NCBI GenBank assembly: GCA_016935015.1
Contig: JAFGRT010000057.1
Location: forward strand, 1-43,546
From: Acidobacteriota bacterium
GTDB taxonomy: Bacteria > Acidobacteriota > JAAYUB01
DNA length: 43,546 nt
Direction of reading: 5' to 3'
Shown: one piece after another, positions 34,780 through 42,721 of the stretch
How positions within the stretch are numbered: position 1 is the stretch's first letter
How the letters are laid out: every line of letters begins with the position of its first letter
Program-made: the position numbers and the translations under genes
Notes under the pieces: model-generated
The model's database searches: none
What the model was told of the DNA's origin: nothing
The model's input: only the letters and a program-made list of their open reading frames with translations

Positions 34780-35583
34780 TTGTCCAGAATCAAGCAGGCA
34801 TACGCCGATGCAGTGTACGAGGGGCGCCGGCCGGTCATTCCCTGCTTCCCGTTCCCCGTCAACCGGCGGCAAAAGGCCTTCCGGTTCATTCTTGAGCTGG
34901 CGGAGCGGGTGGCACCGACCGGCATCGGTCTGGTCTACCCCGGCCGGCAGGTGTTCGTCCAGCACCCGGCCGTCGCACCGGCACCGGAGGAGTTCAGCGA
35001 GTGGGATCTGTTCCAGTTCGTCTATGCCCTCAAGGCCCAGACCGGACAGCCGGTGGTGCTGGCCATCCATTACCGCGACATTGTCGGTTTCGGGGTGATT
35101 CCGTACGGCCAAGAAGGGCACAAGGTGGGATTGGATGCCCTGCTGGTCAGGCAACCCATCGTCGCCGAACTGGATTATTTTGCGGCGGAGATGCTGCAGC
35201 ACGGGGTGGGTCTGTCCTTTATCATCGATGCCGGCGTCGATCATTCCGAGCTGACCCGCCTGCGACGGTACGCCACCGCCTTTGTCTACGTGGCTGACGA
35301 CATGGCGCTGTCGGCGGTTTTGGCGTCCCACGAAACGGAGTCGGCGCCGGTTTTTCATTCCTGCCGCCGCCGGGAGCCGGCCCCCGGCGCCCAACCGGGG
35401 GAGCCGGTTCGGACCGGGATCCTGCTTGATCATGTGCTGCCTGGATCACCGGTCAATCCCACTTGGGAGATGACGCAACTCGACCAGGCATGCCGGACGG
35501 TGGCGGAGTCGCAGAATCAGCTCGTGATGGCTGCCGATGATGAACGCGTCGATCCGTTCAATCTGCCGGAGGACGGCCCATGA
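34780..35583 (+). CDS. degenerate TrpA-like TIM-barrel protein
   Basis: A 267-residue protein resembling the tryptophan synthase alpha chain in length and layout. Matching points are the start SRIKQAYADAVYEGRRPVIP, then QPVVLAIHYRDIVGFG (TrpA: PIVLMxYYNPIxxYG), GLDALLV, and GVGLSFIID...FVYVAD. The TrpA catalytic loop (ELGIPFSDPLADGP) is replaced by IGLVYPGRQVFVQHP, so both catalytic acids are lost, and the C-terminal phosphate-binding part is not recognisable. It is unlikely to be a tryptophan enzyme. The start is probably TTG at 34780, placed five bases after AAGGTGA. It overlaps the glycosyltransferase start by 4 bases, indicating coupled translation. The TrpA relationship is my reading of the pattern and needs a profile search. 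Confidence 0.6.
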   Translation: MSRIKQAYADAVYEGRRPVIPCFPFPVNRRQKAFRFILELAERVAPTGIGLVYPGRQVFVQHPAVAPAPEEFSEWDLFQFVYALKAQTGQPVVLAIHYRDIVGFGVIPYGQEGHKVGLDALLVRQPIVAELDYFAAEMLQHGVGLSFIIDAGVDHSELTRLRRYATAFVYVADDMALSAVLASHETESAPVFHSCRRREPAPGAQPGEPVRTGILLDHVLPGSPVNPTWEMTQLDQACRTVAESQNQLVMAADDERVDPFNLPEDGP

Positions 35584-36707
35584 CCGGCCGTTCGGAACCC
35601 GTGCTGTTTGTGGACGACGAGGCGGTCTGGCGCGGTGGCCAGGATTCCCTCCGCGATTTGATGATGGGATTGGCCGGGCAGGGGATTGCACCGGTGCTGG
35701 CCGCCCGGGCGGGCGGGGAACTGGCGGACAGGGTCGTCCGGGAAACGGATTGGCCCGTGCACGGCTGGCGCGCGGCCAGTGAATTCTCCCCGGTCGCGAT
35801 CGCTTTTTTTCGGAAACTGATGCGGCGATACCGCCCCCGGATCGTCTGCTACAACACGCCCCGCCCCATCATCAGTGGACTGTTGGGTGCACGCTGGGCC
35901 GGGGTGACGGCCATCCACCTGTACACCCGGCGGGTGGATTTCCCCCTCGGCCGCAACGTGTTCAGCCGCTGGAAATACCACCGCGGTATCGACTGTTTCG
36001 TCGCCATCTCCACGGCCATCGCACGCCGCCTGGCGGATTACGGCATCGCGCCGCAGCGGATCTTCGTGGTTCATCCCGGCATCGGCCTGCCGGAGTTCGA
36101 TGCCGTCGCTCCGGCCCGTGACAATCTGCCCCCGCGCAAGGGGCTGGTATTTTTCTGCATGTCGGCGCTGACCCCTGAAAAGGGGCATCATGTTTTGCTG
36201 GCGGCCTTTGCGCAGCACCTTCGGCGTTACGACAGCTCCGCGTTGTGGTTGGCGGGGGACGGTCGCTGCGAGGTTGAATTGCGGCAGTTGGCGGCATCGC
36301 TGGACATCTCTCCGGCCGTGCATTTCCTCGGCTTTCGACCGGATGTGCTGGGGGTGCTCAAGGCGGCCGACGCCCTGGTTATGCCCTCGCTGGACGAGGG
36401 ATTCGGCCGTGCGGTGCTGTATGCCATGGCGGCGGGCAAAGCGGTGTTGGCGTCCCGGGTCGGCGGGTTGCCGGATCAGGTGTCGGACCGGGAGAACGGC
36501 TTGCTGGTGCCGCCCGGTGATGCGGACGCCCTGGCCGGTGGTCTCGACTGTCTGGCCGCCCACCCTGAGCTAGTCGCGGCAATGGGTCAGGCCGGACGGC
36601 GGCGGGTGGCGGCCTCGTTCACCCGGGAATGTACGGCGGAGAAATACATCCGGATATTCCGGCAGGTGTTTCAGGAATCCGGGACATCCGGGACAGATGA
36701 CGGGTAG
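35580..36707 (+). CDS. GT4-family glycosyltransferase
   Basis: A 375-residue GT-B fold glycosyltransferase. The N-terminal acceptor domain begins with VLFVDDEAVWRGGQ, and the C-terminal donor domain has the GT4 pattern (SALTPEKGHHVLLAAF, WLAGDGR, VMPSLDEGFG). In the EX7E motif the first Glu is E273 but the second position is Tyr281 (LYAMAAGKAVLAS instead of LEAMA), which may change nucleotide-sugar binding. It probably transfers a sugar to a cell-surface glycan or lipid; the acceptor is not deducible. It is the last gene of the pair with the TrpA-like gene. Confidence 0.88.
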   Translation: MTGRSEPVLFVDDEAVWRGGQDSLRDLMMGLAGQGIAPVLAARAGGELADRVVRETDWPVHGWRAASEFSPVAIAFFRKLMRRYRPRIVCYNTPRPIISGLLGARWAGVTAIHLYTRRVDFPLGRNVFSRWKYHRGIDCFVAISTAIARRLADYGIAPQRIFVVHPGIGLPEFDAVAPARDNLPPRKGLVFFCMSALTPEKGHHVLLAAFAQHLRRYDSSALWLAGDGRCEVELRQLAASLDISPAVHFLGFRPDVLGVLKAADALVMPSLDEGFGRAVLYAMAAGKAVLASRVGGLPDQVSDRENGLLVPPGDADALAGGLDCLAAHPELVAAMGQAGRRRVAASFTRECTAEKYIRIFRQVFQESGTSGTDDG

Positions 36708-36802
36708 CGTCCCCTGGCCACCGCCGGTGTTCACCCGGAAACCGGTTTCGGCGTTCCGGCCTTTAACGATCATAAAAATGGGTAAAAATAGCGTCGCAAG
36801 GG

Positions 36803-36831
36803 TTGTTTCTCCATGACGAGTGATGTAAAAT
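36803..36831 (+). promoter_or_regulatory. candidate promoter of purC
   Basis: TTGTTT, a 17-base spacer and TAAAAT (5 of 6), 37 bases before the start codon. Confidence 0.5.
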
Positions 36832-36867
36832 TGCGCCCGCTTTCGGAGATTGCTCGGGGAGGAAAAC

Positions 36868-37785
36868 ATGCATCCAGTACCGTCGGCACCGGTCATGACC
36901 GTCGAGTTGACCGGCCTGAAAAAAATCAGCCAGGGCAAGGTCCGGGATATTTTTGAATTGGGTGAAAACCTGCTCATCGTTACGACCGACCGGATCTCGG
37001 CGTTCGACAGTGTGTTGCCCAACGGCATCCCCTTCAAAGGAATGGTCCTGAACCAGATTTCCCTTTTCTGGTTTGACTATTTGCGGCAGGTGGTGCCCGG
37101 TCATGTCATCAGCGGCCGCGTCCACGAGATGCCGGCGGAGCTGAAGGCACACTGGGACGTGTTACGCGGCCGGTCCATGCTGGTACACCGGGCGCGGGTG
37201 TTGCCGGTGGAATGCATCGTCCGGGGCTATCTGGCTGGATCGGGTTGGAAGGAATACCGCCGGTCGGGGACGGTGTGCGGCATCCGCCTGCCCGAGGGAT
37301 TGCAGGAAAGCTCTCCTTTGCCTGAACCCATCTTCACCCCGTCCACCAAGGCCGAGGAAGGTCATGACGAGAATATTTCCTTCGGGCGGATGTGCGATAT
37401 CATCGATGAATCCTTGGCCCGCCAGGTTCGGGACATCTCGCTGGAGCTTTACCGCCGGGCGGCGGACTATGCCCGCAGCAGGGGGATTATCATCGCCGAC
37501 ACCAAGTTCGAGTTCGGGATGGTGGACGGCCGCCTGACTCTGGTGGACGAGGTGCTGAGTCCCGATTCCAGCCGATTCTGGCCGGCTGGCGAATACGCAC
37601 CCGGCCGCGCGCAACCTTCGTTCGACAAGCAGTTCGTCCGCGACGCTCTGAACGAGATGGGCTGGGATCACCAGCCGCCGGCTCCACCCCTGCCGGAGCC
37701 GATTATCCGGATGACATCGGAAAAATATATAGAGGCATTTCGACGATTAACGGGAAAAGATCTTTTTTCCGTTGTCGAGTCGTGA
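36868..37785 (+). CDS. purC: SAICAR synthase PurC
   Basis: A 305-residue phosphoribosylaminoimidazole-succinocarboxamide synthase, which joins aspartate to CAIR with ATP in purine synthesis. Diagnostic stretches are SQGKVRDIFELG, LIVTTDRISAFD, VECIVRGYLAGSGWKEY and FTPSTKAEEGHDENISF. It is of the longer (yeast-like) type. The ATG at 36868 follows GGGGAGG by five bases. It stands alone, without other pur genes, between its own promoter and terminator. Confidence 0.96.
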   Translation: MHPVPSAPVMTVELTGLKKISQGKVRDIFELGENLLIVTTDRISAFDSVLPNGIPFKGMVLNQISLFWFDYLRQVVPGHVISGRVHEMPAELKAHWDVLRGRSMLVHRARVLPVECIVRGYLAGSGWKEYRRSGTVCGIRLPEGLQESSPLPEPIFTPSTKAEEGHDENISFGRMCDIIDESLARQVRDISLELYRRAADYARSRGIIIADTKFEFGMVDGRLTLVDEVLSPDSSRFWPAGEYAPGRAQPSFDKQFVRDALNEMGWDHQPPAPPLPEPIIRMTSEKYIEAFRRLTGKDLFSVVES

Positions 37786-37822
37786 TATAAAGCGGGGGAG
37801 GTTCAGTTCCATTCTTCGGCAA

Positions 37823-37855
37823 CCGGCGATCCTCCTCCCGGATCGACGGGTTTTT
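37823..37855 (+). terminator. intrinsic terminator of purC
   Basis: A stem of CCG and CGATCC pairing with GGATCG and CGG (one G-A mismatch, 7-base loop), followed by GTTTTTA. Confidence 0.58.
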
Positions 37856-37890
37856 ACGGGTCTCGGCGGGGATCAGTTGCATGCATCGGC

Positions 37891-37899
37891 TGTTATAGA
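37891..37899 (+). promoter_or_regulatory. possible extended -10 upstream of cvpA
   Basis: TGTTATAGA matches an extended -10 (TGnTATAAT), with no clear -35. It lies about 110 bases upstream of cvpA. Confidence 0.28.
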
Positions 37900-38011
37900 A
37901 TTTCCCCGAACGGTTTTTTCACCGTGTGTTGAACAGGATCCGCCTTCACCGAATGATACCGGTCAGGTGGGAAGGGGTCTTGTCGCCCAGACGGAAGGAA
38001 GCATCCGGCGA

Positions 38012-38584
38012 ATGAACATCCTTGACATTATTTTTCTGGTGATTCTGGTTCTGTCGTTCGTATTGGCACTTTTCAAAGGATTGGTGAAGGAGATCATCTC
38101 CCTGGTCGCCCTGGTGGGTGGCTTGTTGCTGGCCGCAACCGGCTATGATACGGCGGCCACACTGTTTGGGAATTGGATCGACAGCGCCGCGTGGCGGGAT
38201 GTCCTCGGGTTTCTGCTCATCTTCCTGGGGATTCAGCTGGCGGCTGGAATGACGGTGTTCGTCATCGACCGGATTTTGAAGTTCAGTCACATCAAGTGGT
38301 TCGACCGGCTGGCGGGTGGCGTTTTCGGAATTTTGCGGGGCTGGCTCATCTGCAGTGTCATCCTGCTGGCCATGACGGCGTTTTCTCTGGAATTGCCTGT
38401 GGTTCAGCAATCGGCGCTGTCGCCCTACCTGATGATCACGGCGCGCCTGGCGGCCGGCCTGGTTCCGGACGAGTTGCACCGGGAATTTGAGAAGCAGTAT
38501 CGCCTGGTGTATGATCAATGGCTCGATGTGATGGATAAACTGCCGCCGGCGGCCACTGACGCCGAGTCCGTGCCAGGAAAATAA
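38012..38584 (+). CDS. CvpA-family inner membrane protein
   Basis: A 190-residue protein with four membrane helices (about 5-25, 29-48, 64-86 and 102-125) and a short cytoplasmic-type tail. The N-terminal pattern NILDIIFLVILVLSFVLALF followed by KGLVKEIISLVALVGG is that of CvpA (colicin V production) proteins. CvpA has been tied to envelope and bile-salt stress in enterobacteria; its molecular role is unsettled. The ATG at 38012 follows GGAAGGAAG; the upstream open frame overlaps purC and has no ribosome site. A purine gene next to cvpA is common, since E. coli cvpA lies beside purF. Confidence 0.85.
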   Translation: MNILDIIFLVILVLSFVLALFKGLVKEIISLVALVGGLLLAATGYDTAATLFGNWIDSAAWRDVLGFLLIFLGIQLAAGMTVFVIDRILKFSHIKWFDRLAGGVFGILRGWLICSVILLAMTAFSLELPVVQQSALSPYLMITARLAAGLVPDELHREFEKQYRLVYDQWLDVMDKLPPAATDAESVPGK

Positions 38585-38668
38585 AGGTTCCTTTGGCGAA
38601 GCGTTGGTTGTAGCGAGTACCTCAACCGGTGAAGAAATTTATTTTGCAGGAATTTTTGGGGGCTCTGA

Positions 38669-38697
38669 TTGAAAACAGGGATTTCATATGGTATGCT
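38669..38697 (+). promoter_or_regulatory. promoter of the Fis-like gene
   Basis: TTGAAA, a 17-base spacer and TATGCT, placing transcription start about 27 bases before the ATG at 38731. This favours that start over a GTG at 38629. Confidence 0.58.
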
Positions 38698-38730
38698 GAT
38701 CGAGTCCCCCCTATCGAGGTAAGAGGAATC

Positions 38731-39003
38731 ATGAATCTGCGTGATTTATCGGAAAATTCGTTGCGTTATCATCTGGAAACTCTTGTTAATGAATGCATTA
38801 GTCATGGAATCAGCTTCAAGGACGCCCTGGAGCAGATGGAGATGGAGTTCATCATGCAGGTTCTGGCTCGCTACAATTATAATGTTTCCAAATCAGCCGA
38901 CATGCTTGAAATCAATCGCAACACCCTGAGCAGGAAAATTGAAAGATACCAGCAGTTTGAAAAATTTCGTCAACACCGGCACATTCACACCTCTGGAAAG
39001 TAA
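38731..39003 (+). CDS. small Fis-type helix-turn-helix protein
   Basis: A 90-residue protein whose C-terminal half is a Fis-family helix-turn-helix (MEFIMQVLARYNYNVSKSAD and then MLEINRNTLSRKIERY). It is the size of stand-alone Fis, without receiver or AAA+ domains. It could act as a nucleoid-associated protein or local regulator. AAGAGGA precedes the ATG. The open frame reaches back to a GTG at 38629, but a good promoter lies inside that extension. It is lower in GC than its neighbours in places. The next gene starts inside its 3' end in another frame. Confidence 0.82.
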   Translation: MNLRDLSENSLRYHLETLVNECISHGISFKDALEQMEMEFIMQVLARYNYNVSKSADMLEINRNTLSRKIERYQQFEKFRQHRHIHTSGK

Positions 39004-39730
39004 TGATCCCCGTTTTACTCCCCCCAACCGGACCGCGCTTCTGGAAGAGACGGCCCACTTCAGCATTCCACTCCGCCGACTTCGGGTGCGGGTCTTCGCC
39101 TACCGCCGGTCATTCATCCGCCTGAGCCGCCGCGGCAGGGAGTTTCGCCTGGGAATTCATCCGGACCTGCTCCAGGCGCCCGAAGAAGTGCTGCGTTCGA
39201 GTCTCCGGCTCATTTTCAGTCGTATTCTCCGTCAGCCGCCCAATCCCCTGGATGAAGATCGGGTGAGCAACTTCAGCCGGGAGCTGCAACTTGGGCCGCC
39301 GGTGTCTTTCCGGCGACACATCACCTCCCTGTTGGCGCCGGCTGGCCAGCATCATGATCTGCAGCACCTGTTCCAGCGGGTCAATGATGAATTGCTCGAC
39401 GGTGCCGTCGCGGTTGCCCGGCTGGGCTGGAGCCGTCGCCCCGCCCGGCGTAAAATGGCCTGGTATCTGATGGATGAGGACTGCATCGTGGTGAGCCGTT
39501 GGCTGGATGATCCCCGCATCCCCGAATATTTCCTGGAATTCGTCTTGTACCATGAAATGTTGCACGTTCTTTTCCCGGCGCGCCGTCGCGGCCGGCGGTT
39601 GATGTATCATCATCGCGAATTCCGGACCATGGAACGTGCTTTTCCGCGTTACGAGGAAGTCCGGCGGTTCGAAGAGCGGCTGCCTCGCCTGCTGGGCGGT
39701 CCGACGGCGCGCCGCCGTGGCCGGGCTTGA
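38939..39730 (+). CDS. SprT-like zinc metalloprotein
   Basis: Up to 263 residues. The C-terminal half has a metallopeptidase motif HEMLH (in LYHEMLHVLFP), followed by YHHREFRTMER, the third-ligand region typical of SprT-like/WSS1-type proteins. No signal peptide is seen, so it is cytoplasmic. The N-terminus is Arg-rich. The start is uncertain: no ATG exists before the domain. The TTG at 38939, with AGGA just upstream, would overlap the Fis-like gene by 65 bases; other TTG or CTG codons further in are possible. Translational coupling to the Fis-like gene is likely. Substrate unknown. Confidence 0.72.
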   Translation: MKDTSSLKNFVNTGTFTPLESNDPRFTPPNRTALLEETAHFSIPLRRLRVRVFAYRRSFIRLSRRGREFRLGIHPDLLQAPEEVLRSSLRLIFSRILRQPPNPLDEDRVSNFSRELQLGPPVSFRRHITSLLAPAGQHHDLQHLFQRVNDELLDGAVAVARLGWSRRPARRKMAWYLMDEDCIVVSRWLDDPRIPEYFLEFVLYHEMLHVLFPARRRGRRLMYHHREFRTMERAFPRYEEVRRFEERLPRLLGGPTARRRGRA

Positions 39731-39765
39731 TCGTCCGGCAGTCCGGTTTCGAACGGACGACGGTT

Positions 39766-40773
39766 TCAGCAGGATATTTCCGCCGACTCGGCGGCAAGTG
39801 TTTCCGTCAGCCAGCGGAGATGGTCGATGAGTTCCAGTGGTTCCTTGCACGTGTACAGGATCTGACGGTGGCGGGCCGCGCCGGGAAAATCATAGACCAG
39901 CCAGCTGCAAAATTTCTTCATCTCCCCCAGGATCTTCTTTTCCGGGTGCTCCCGATACGTGGTGCAGGCCATGTCCAGGCACAGGCGCAGGGCGTCCGAC
40001 ACCTGGGTCGGGGTGTAATCGCCCGTCGTACGCAGGTCATGGATCTGCCGGATCAGCCAGGGATTGCGCATGATGCCGCGACCGATCATCACCGCGTCGC
40101 AGCCGGTGACCTCAAACATGGCCAGGGCATCGGCGGGCTGGACAATATCGCCGTTGCCGATTACCGGGATGGGAAGGGCATCTTTGAGCCGGCGGATGTG
40201 ACTCCAGTCGGCCTGGCCGGTGAAACCCTGGGCCCGGGTGCGGGGATGCAGGGTGATGCCGTCCACGCCGCAATCCACGGCCATGCGACCAACGTCCAGG
40301 TAATTGATGCTGCTCTCGTTGAAGCCGGAGCGGATCTTGATGGTCAGGGGGACGTCGACTTCCTGGCGTACGGCGGTGATGATCCGCTCCAGCAGCGGCA
40401 GATCCTTCAGCAGGTACGATCCGCCCAGGTTACGCACCACCTTGCGGGCGGGACAGCCGACATTGATGTCCACCATGTCGGCCCCAGCGTCCTGAGCCAG
40501 GCGGCCGGCCGCGGCCATGGATTGGGGCCTCGATCCGTAGATCTGGATGGCGTAAGGCCGCTCGTCAAGTCCGGGCGGCATCATGGCCAACGTGTTCGGC
40601 TGATTCCGAATCATGCCCTCGGCGCTGACCAGCTCCGAGTAGGTGATGCCGCAGCCGCCCAGCGAGCGGATCACGGCACGGAAATAGCGGTCCGTGATGC
40701 CGGCCAGAGGGGCCAGAAAGACGTTGGGTTGAATGTTGAGTTTGCCGATGCGTATTTCGTGGCCCTTCGTCAT
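39766..40773 (-). CDS. dusB: tRNA-dihydrouridine synthase (DusB-like)
   Basis: A 335-residue flavoenzyme that reduces uridine to dihydrouridine in tRNA. It has the FMN-binding TIM barrel start (VFLAPLAGITDRYFRAVIR), the catalytic Cys107 in INVGCPARKVV, and TIKIRSGF and HPRTRAQGFTG. The pattern best fits the DusB branch. It follows the coiled-coil protein gene by 48 bases on the same strand with no terminator between, so the two are probably co-transcribed. It converges with the SprT-like gene; a stem (39731-39737 with 39754-39760) lies between them but lacks a T-run. Confidence 0.93.
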   Translation of the reverse strand: MTKGHEIRIGKLNIQPNVFLAPLAGITDRYFRAVIRSLGGCGITYSELVSAEGMIRNQPNTLAMMPPGLDERPYAIQIYGSRPQSMAAAGRLAQDAGADMVDINVGCPARKVVRNLGGSYLLKDLPLLERIITAVRQEVDVPLTIKIRSGFNESSINYLDVGRMAVDCGVDGITLHPRTRAQGFTGQADWSHIRRLKDALPIPVIGNGDIVQPADALAMFEVTGCDAVMIGRGIMRNPWLIRQIHDLRTTGDYTPTQVSDALRLCLDMACTTYREHPEKKILGEMKKFCSWLVYDFPGAARHRQILYTCKEPLELIDHLRWLTETLAAESAEISC

Positions 40774-40821
40774 GATCGATCTTCTCCGGATGAGGTCATC
40801 CCATCGGGATACGGCAACGGA

Positions 40822-42606
40822 TTACAATTCCTTGTTGTCAAAATGCATACTGCCGGCACGAGGTGTTTCCGGTGGCGGCGGCGGTTCCGTCCGGGCTCGC
40901 CGGCGACGAATGAGAAGAAACGGCAACGCCAGCAACAGACCGATCAGGATGCCCATGGCCGTAGGCAGCGGTTGGAAGAATTCGGCCAGCGTCTTCTCCA
41001 GGGTCGGATAGGGGACGGCAAGCGGGACATCGAATACCGGCATGGCTTCGCCATCCACCATGGACTGGAAGCGGAAAACGAGCTCTGCCGCGCGATGTGC
41101 CTCCGGTTGGATTTCCCATACCCAGAGGTCCGTATTGTCCCGTAGCGGCGACTGCACGTTCTTGATCTGAAAACCCTTGCTGCGCGGCTCCAGCAGAATC
41201 TGGAATTCGGGGAACTGTTTCACGTAGTCCAGAATCAGCCGCAGTTCAGCGGACGCGTCCAGGCGCAATTCGCCGGCCGGGCGGCATTGGTTGCGCAAGG
41301 TCAGCCGGTTGGGGCCGGCGGCGGAGAGTTCCCGCGGGGCGGTGATGGTGACGGCGCCCAGATCCTGGGCCTCGAATGCCAGGCGGATGATGATTTCCTG
41401 CTGTTCGTCGGTGGTTCGTCGTTCTGTCTGGATGTCCAGAAGATTCTGGGAGAGGAGCTTCGATTCGATGATGTTCTTCTGGCGCTGCAACTCCATGAGC
41501 TGGGCGGCCTTTTTCTGGTCCTGGGTGGTCAGCAGGGTCAGCTGCATGTTCAGGTCGGCGATATTCCGGCGGGCTTCTTCAATTTCCTTTGTGAGGGAAT
41601 CGATTCGAGCCGCTTGTTCCGTCTGAAGGCGCCCGGCCTCCACCAGATCGGCCTCCAGCTGGGTGATGCGGGTTTGGTAGGCCCGGTTGGCGGATCGCGC
41701 CTTCCGGAACTCCTGACTCAGGGCGTCGAGCATGCGCTCGGGCGTGCCCGCGGCCCCCTCGCCGAGGCCGATTTCGCCGATGGTGCGACGGATGGTCTGG
41801 TGGAGATTGTTTTGATCGGCCTCGAGGGACCGGTTTTGGGTTTGCAGTCGGGCAATGCGCTCGTCCAGGTTCTGAATCCGCTCCTGGTAATCCCGGGCGG
41901 CTGACTGCAAAATCGCCTTGTTTTGTTGAATTTCCCGCAATTCGTTGCGCGCTTTTTCCAGTTCGGACCGGCTGATCCCCAGCTCCGTTGTCTGTTGGCG
42001 GATGCGGGACTGCAGGTTGTCCACGTCCTGCTGCAGGGCCTGGGCGGCAGGATTTTCCGGCAGCACCAGGCGATGGACTCCGGATTCGGGCAGACTGCTC
42101 AGACGGGCCTGATCGCGGATGAATTGCCGATAACGGTCGGAAATGTATTCCTGCGGTGCCTGGTCCAGGTCGGCGGGGGTCAGACCCAGGGTGAAGACCC
42201 TGGCCAAGACGGCATTGAAGTTATCGCTGGCCGTGAATGGGCCGTCCAGCTCTGTGGAGAATTCAAAACGGATTTTCGCCTTTTTCGAGCCGTCGAAGGC
42301 AGCAATTTCAAAGGTGATGTCCCGTCCGCCGAAATCGATGTCGACGATCCGCACCTTTTCCCTGAGGGCGAAGAGAGGCTGGTAGGCTGTGGACTCGAAA
42401 TCCGGCCGGTATTGCCCGCCGGCCTGGACGGCTATTGTCAGTTCCCGGCCGGGGACCGGCAACTTCAGGTAAAATGCCTTGTTGAGGTAGCGGGTGATAT
42501 ACACCTGCTGCAGGTTGCGGTCGATACCGGCCCATCCCGTGCTCCCCATCACAACGAGTAAGGTGCCAATTAGCAAGTTATTCAGAAAAAAATATTTTTT
42601 CATCAT
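40822..42606 (-). CDS. membrane-anchored periplasmic coiled-coil protein, unknown function
   Basis: A 594-residue protein that I do not recognise. An export signal (about residues 1-26, ending GWAG) is followed by a beta-rich domain (about 27-165). A long coiled coil with Gln/Glu/Arg heptads follows (about 185-400), and then a second beta-rich domain (about 410-540). Near the end is one membrane helix (about 553-570) followed directly by RRRRAR and a Pro-rich tail. The positive-inside rule puts the bulk of the protein outside the cytoplasm and the tail inside. This would suit an envelope spacer or scaffold. It has its own good promoter and precedes dusB. Confidence 0.78.
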   Translation of the reverse strand: MMKKYFFLNNLLIGTLLVVMGSTGWAGIDRNLQQVYITRYLNKAFYLKLPVPGRELTIAVQAGGQYRPDFESTAYQPLFALREKVRIVDIDFGGRDITFEIAAFDGSKKAKIRFEFSTELDGPFTASDNFNAVLARVFTLGLTPADLDQAPQEYISDRYRQFIRDQARLSSLPESGVHRLVLPENPAAQALQQDVDNLQSRIRQQTTELGISRSELEKARNELREIQQNKAILQSAARDYQERIQNLDERIARLQTQNRSLEADQNNLHQTIRRTIGEIGLGEGAAGTPERMLDALSQEFRKARSANRAYQTRITQLEADLVEAGRLQTEQAARIDSLTKEIEEARRNIADLNMQLTLLTTQDQKKAAQLMELQRQKNIIESKLLSQNLLDIQTERRTTDEQQEIIIRLAFEAQDLGAVTITAPRELSAAGPNRLTLRNQCRPAGELRLDASAELRLILDYVKQFPEFQILLEPRSKGFQIKNVQSPLRDNTDLWVWEIQPEAHRAAELVFRFQSMVDGEAMPVFDVPLAVPYPTLEKTLAEFFQPLPTAMGILIGLLLALPFLLIRRRRARTEPPPPPETPRAGSMHFDNKEL

Positions 42607-42625
42607 CGGCTACTCCAGGGTTGAA

Positions 42626-42654
42626 ATTTTAACAAACCCCCTGGCATTTGTTAA
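42626..42654 (-). promoter_or_regulatory. promoter of the coiled-coil protein-dusB operon
   Basis: On the minus strand TTAACA (42649-42654), a 17-base spacer and TAAAAT (42626-42631), each 5 of 6. The leader is only about 13 bases. The AT-rich block probably also carries the divergent ribA promoter, for which only a TATGAT -10 (42668-42673) is visible. Confidence 0.63.
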
Positions 42655-42721
42655 CGGGAAATGATAATATGATCGGTTCTGTCGCAGACCGTCAGGGCAA
42701 AGCAATCACAGATCCGGAGCC

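Noticed and set aside
38629-38730. N-terminal extension of the Fis-like protein from a GTG
   Set aside because: The segment contains a good sigma-70 promoter and has no ribosome site, whereas the ATG at 38731 has one.
39727-41145. A 472-codon plus-strand open frame across dusB and the coiled-coil gene
   Set aside because: It crosses two real genes on the opposite strand and shows no motif or ribosome site.
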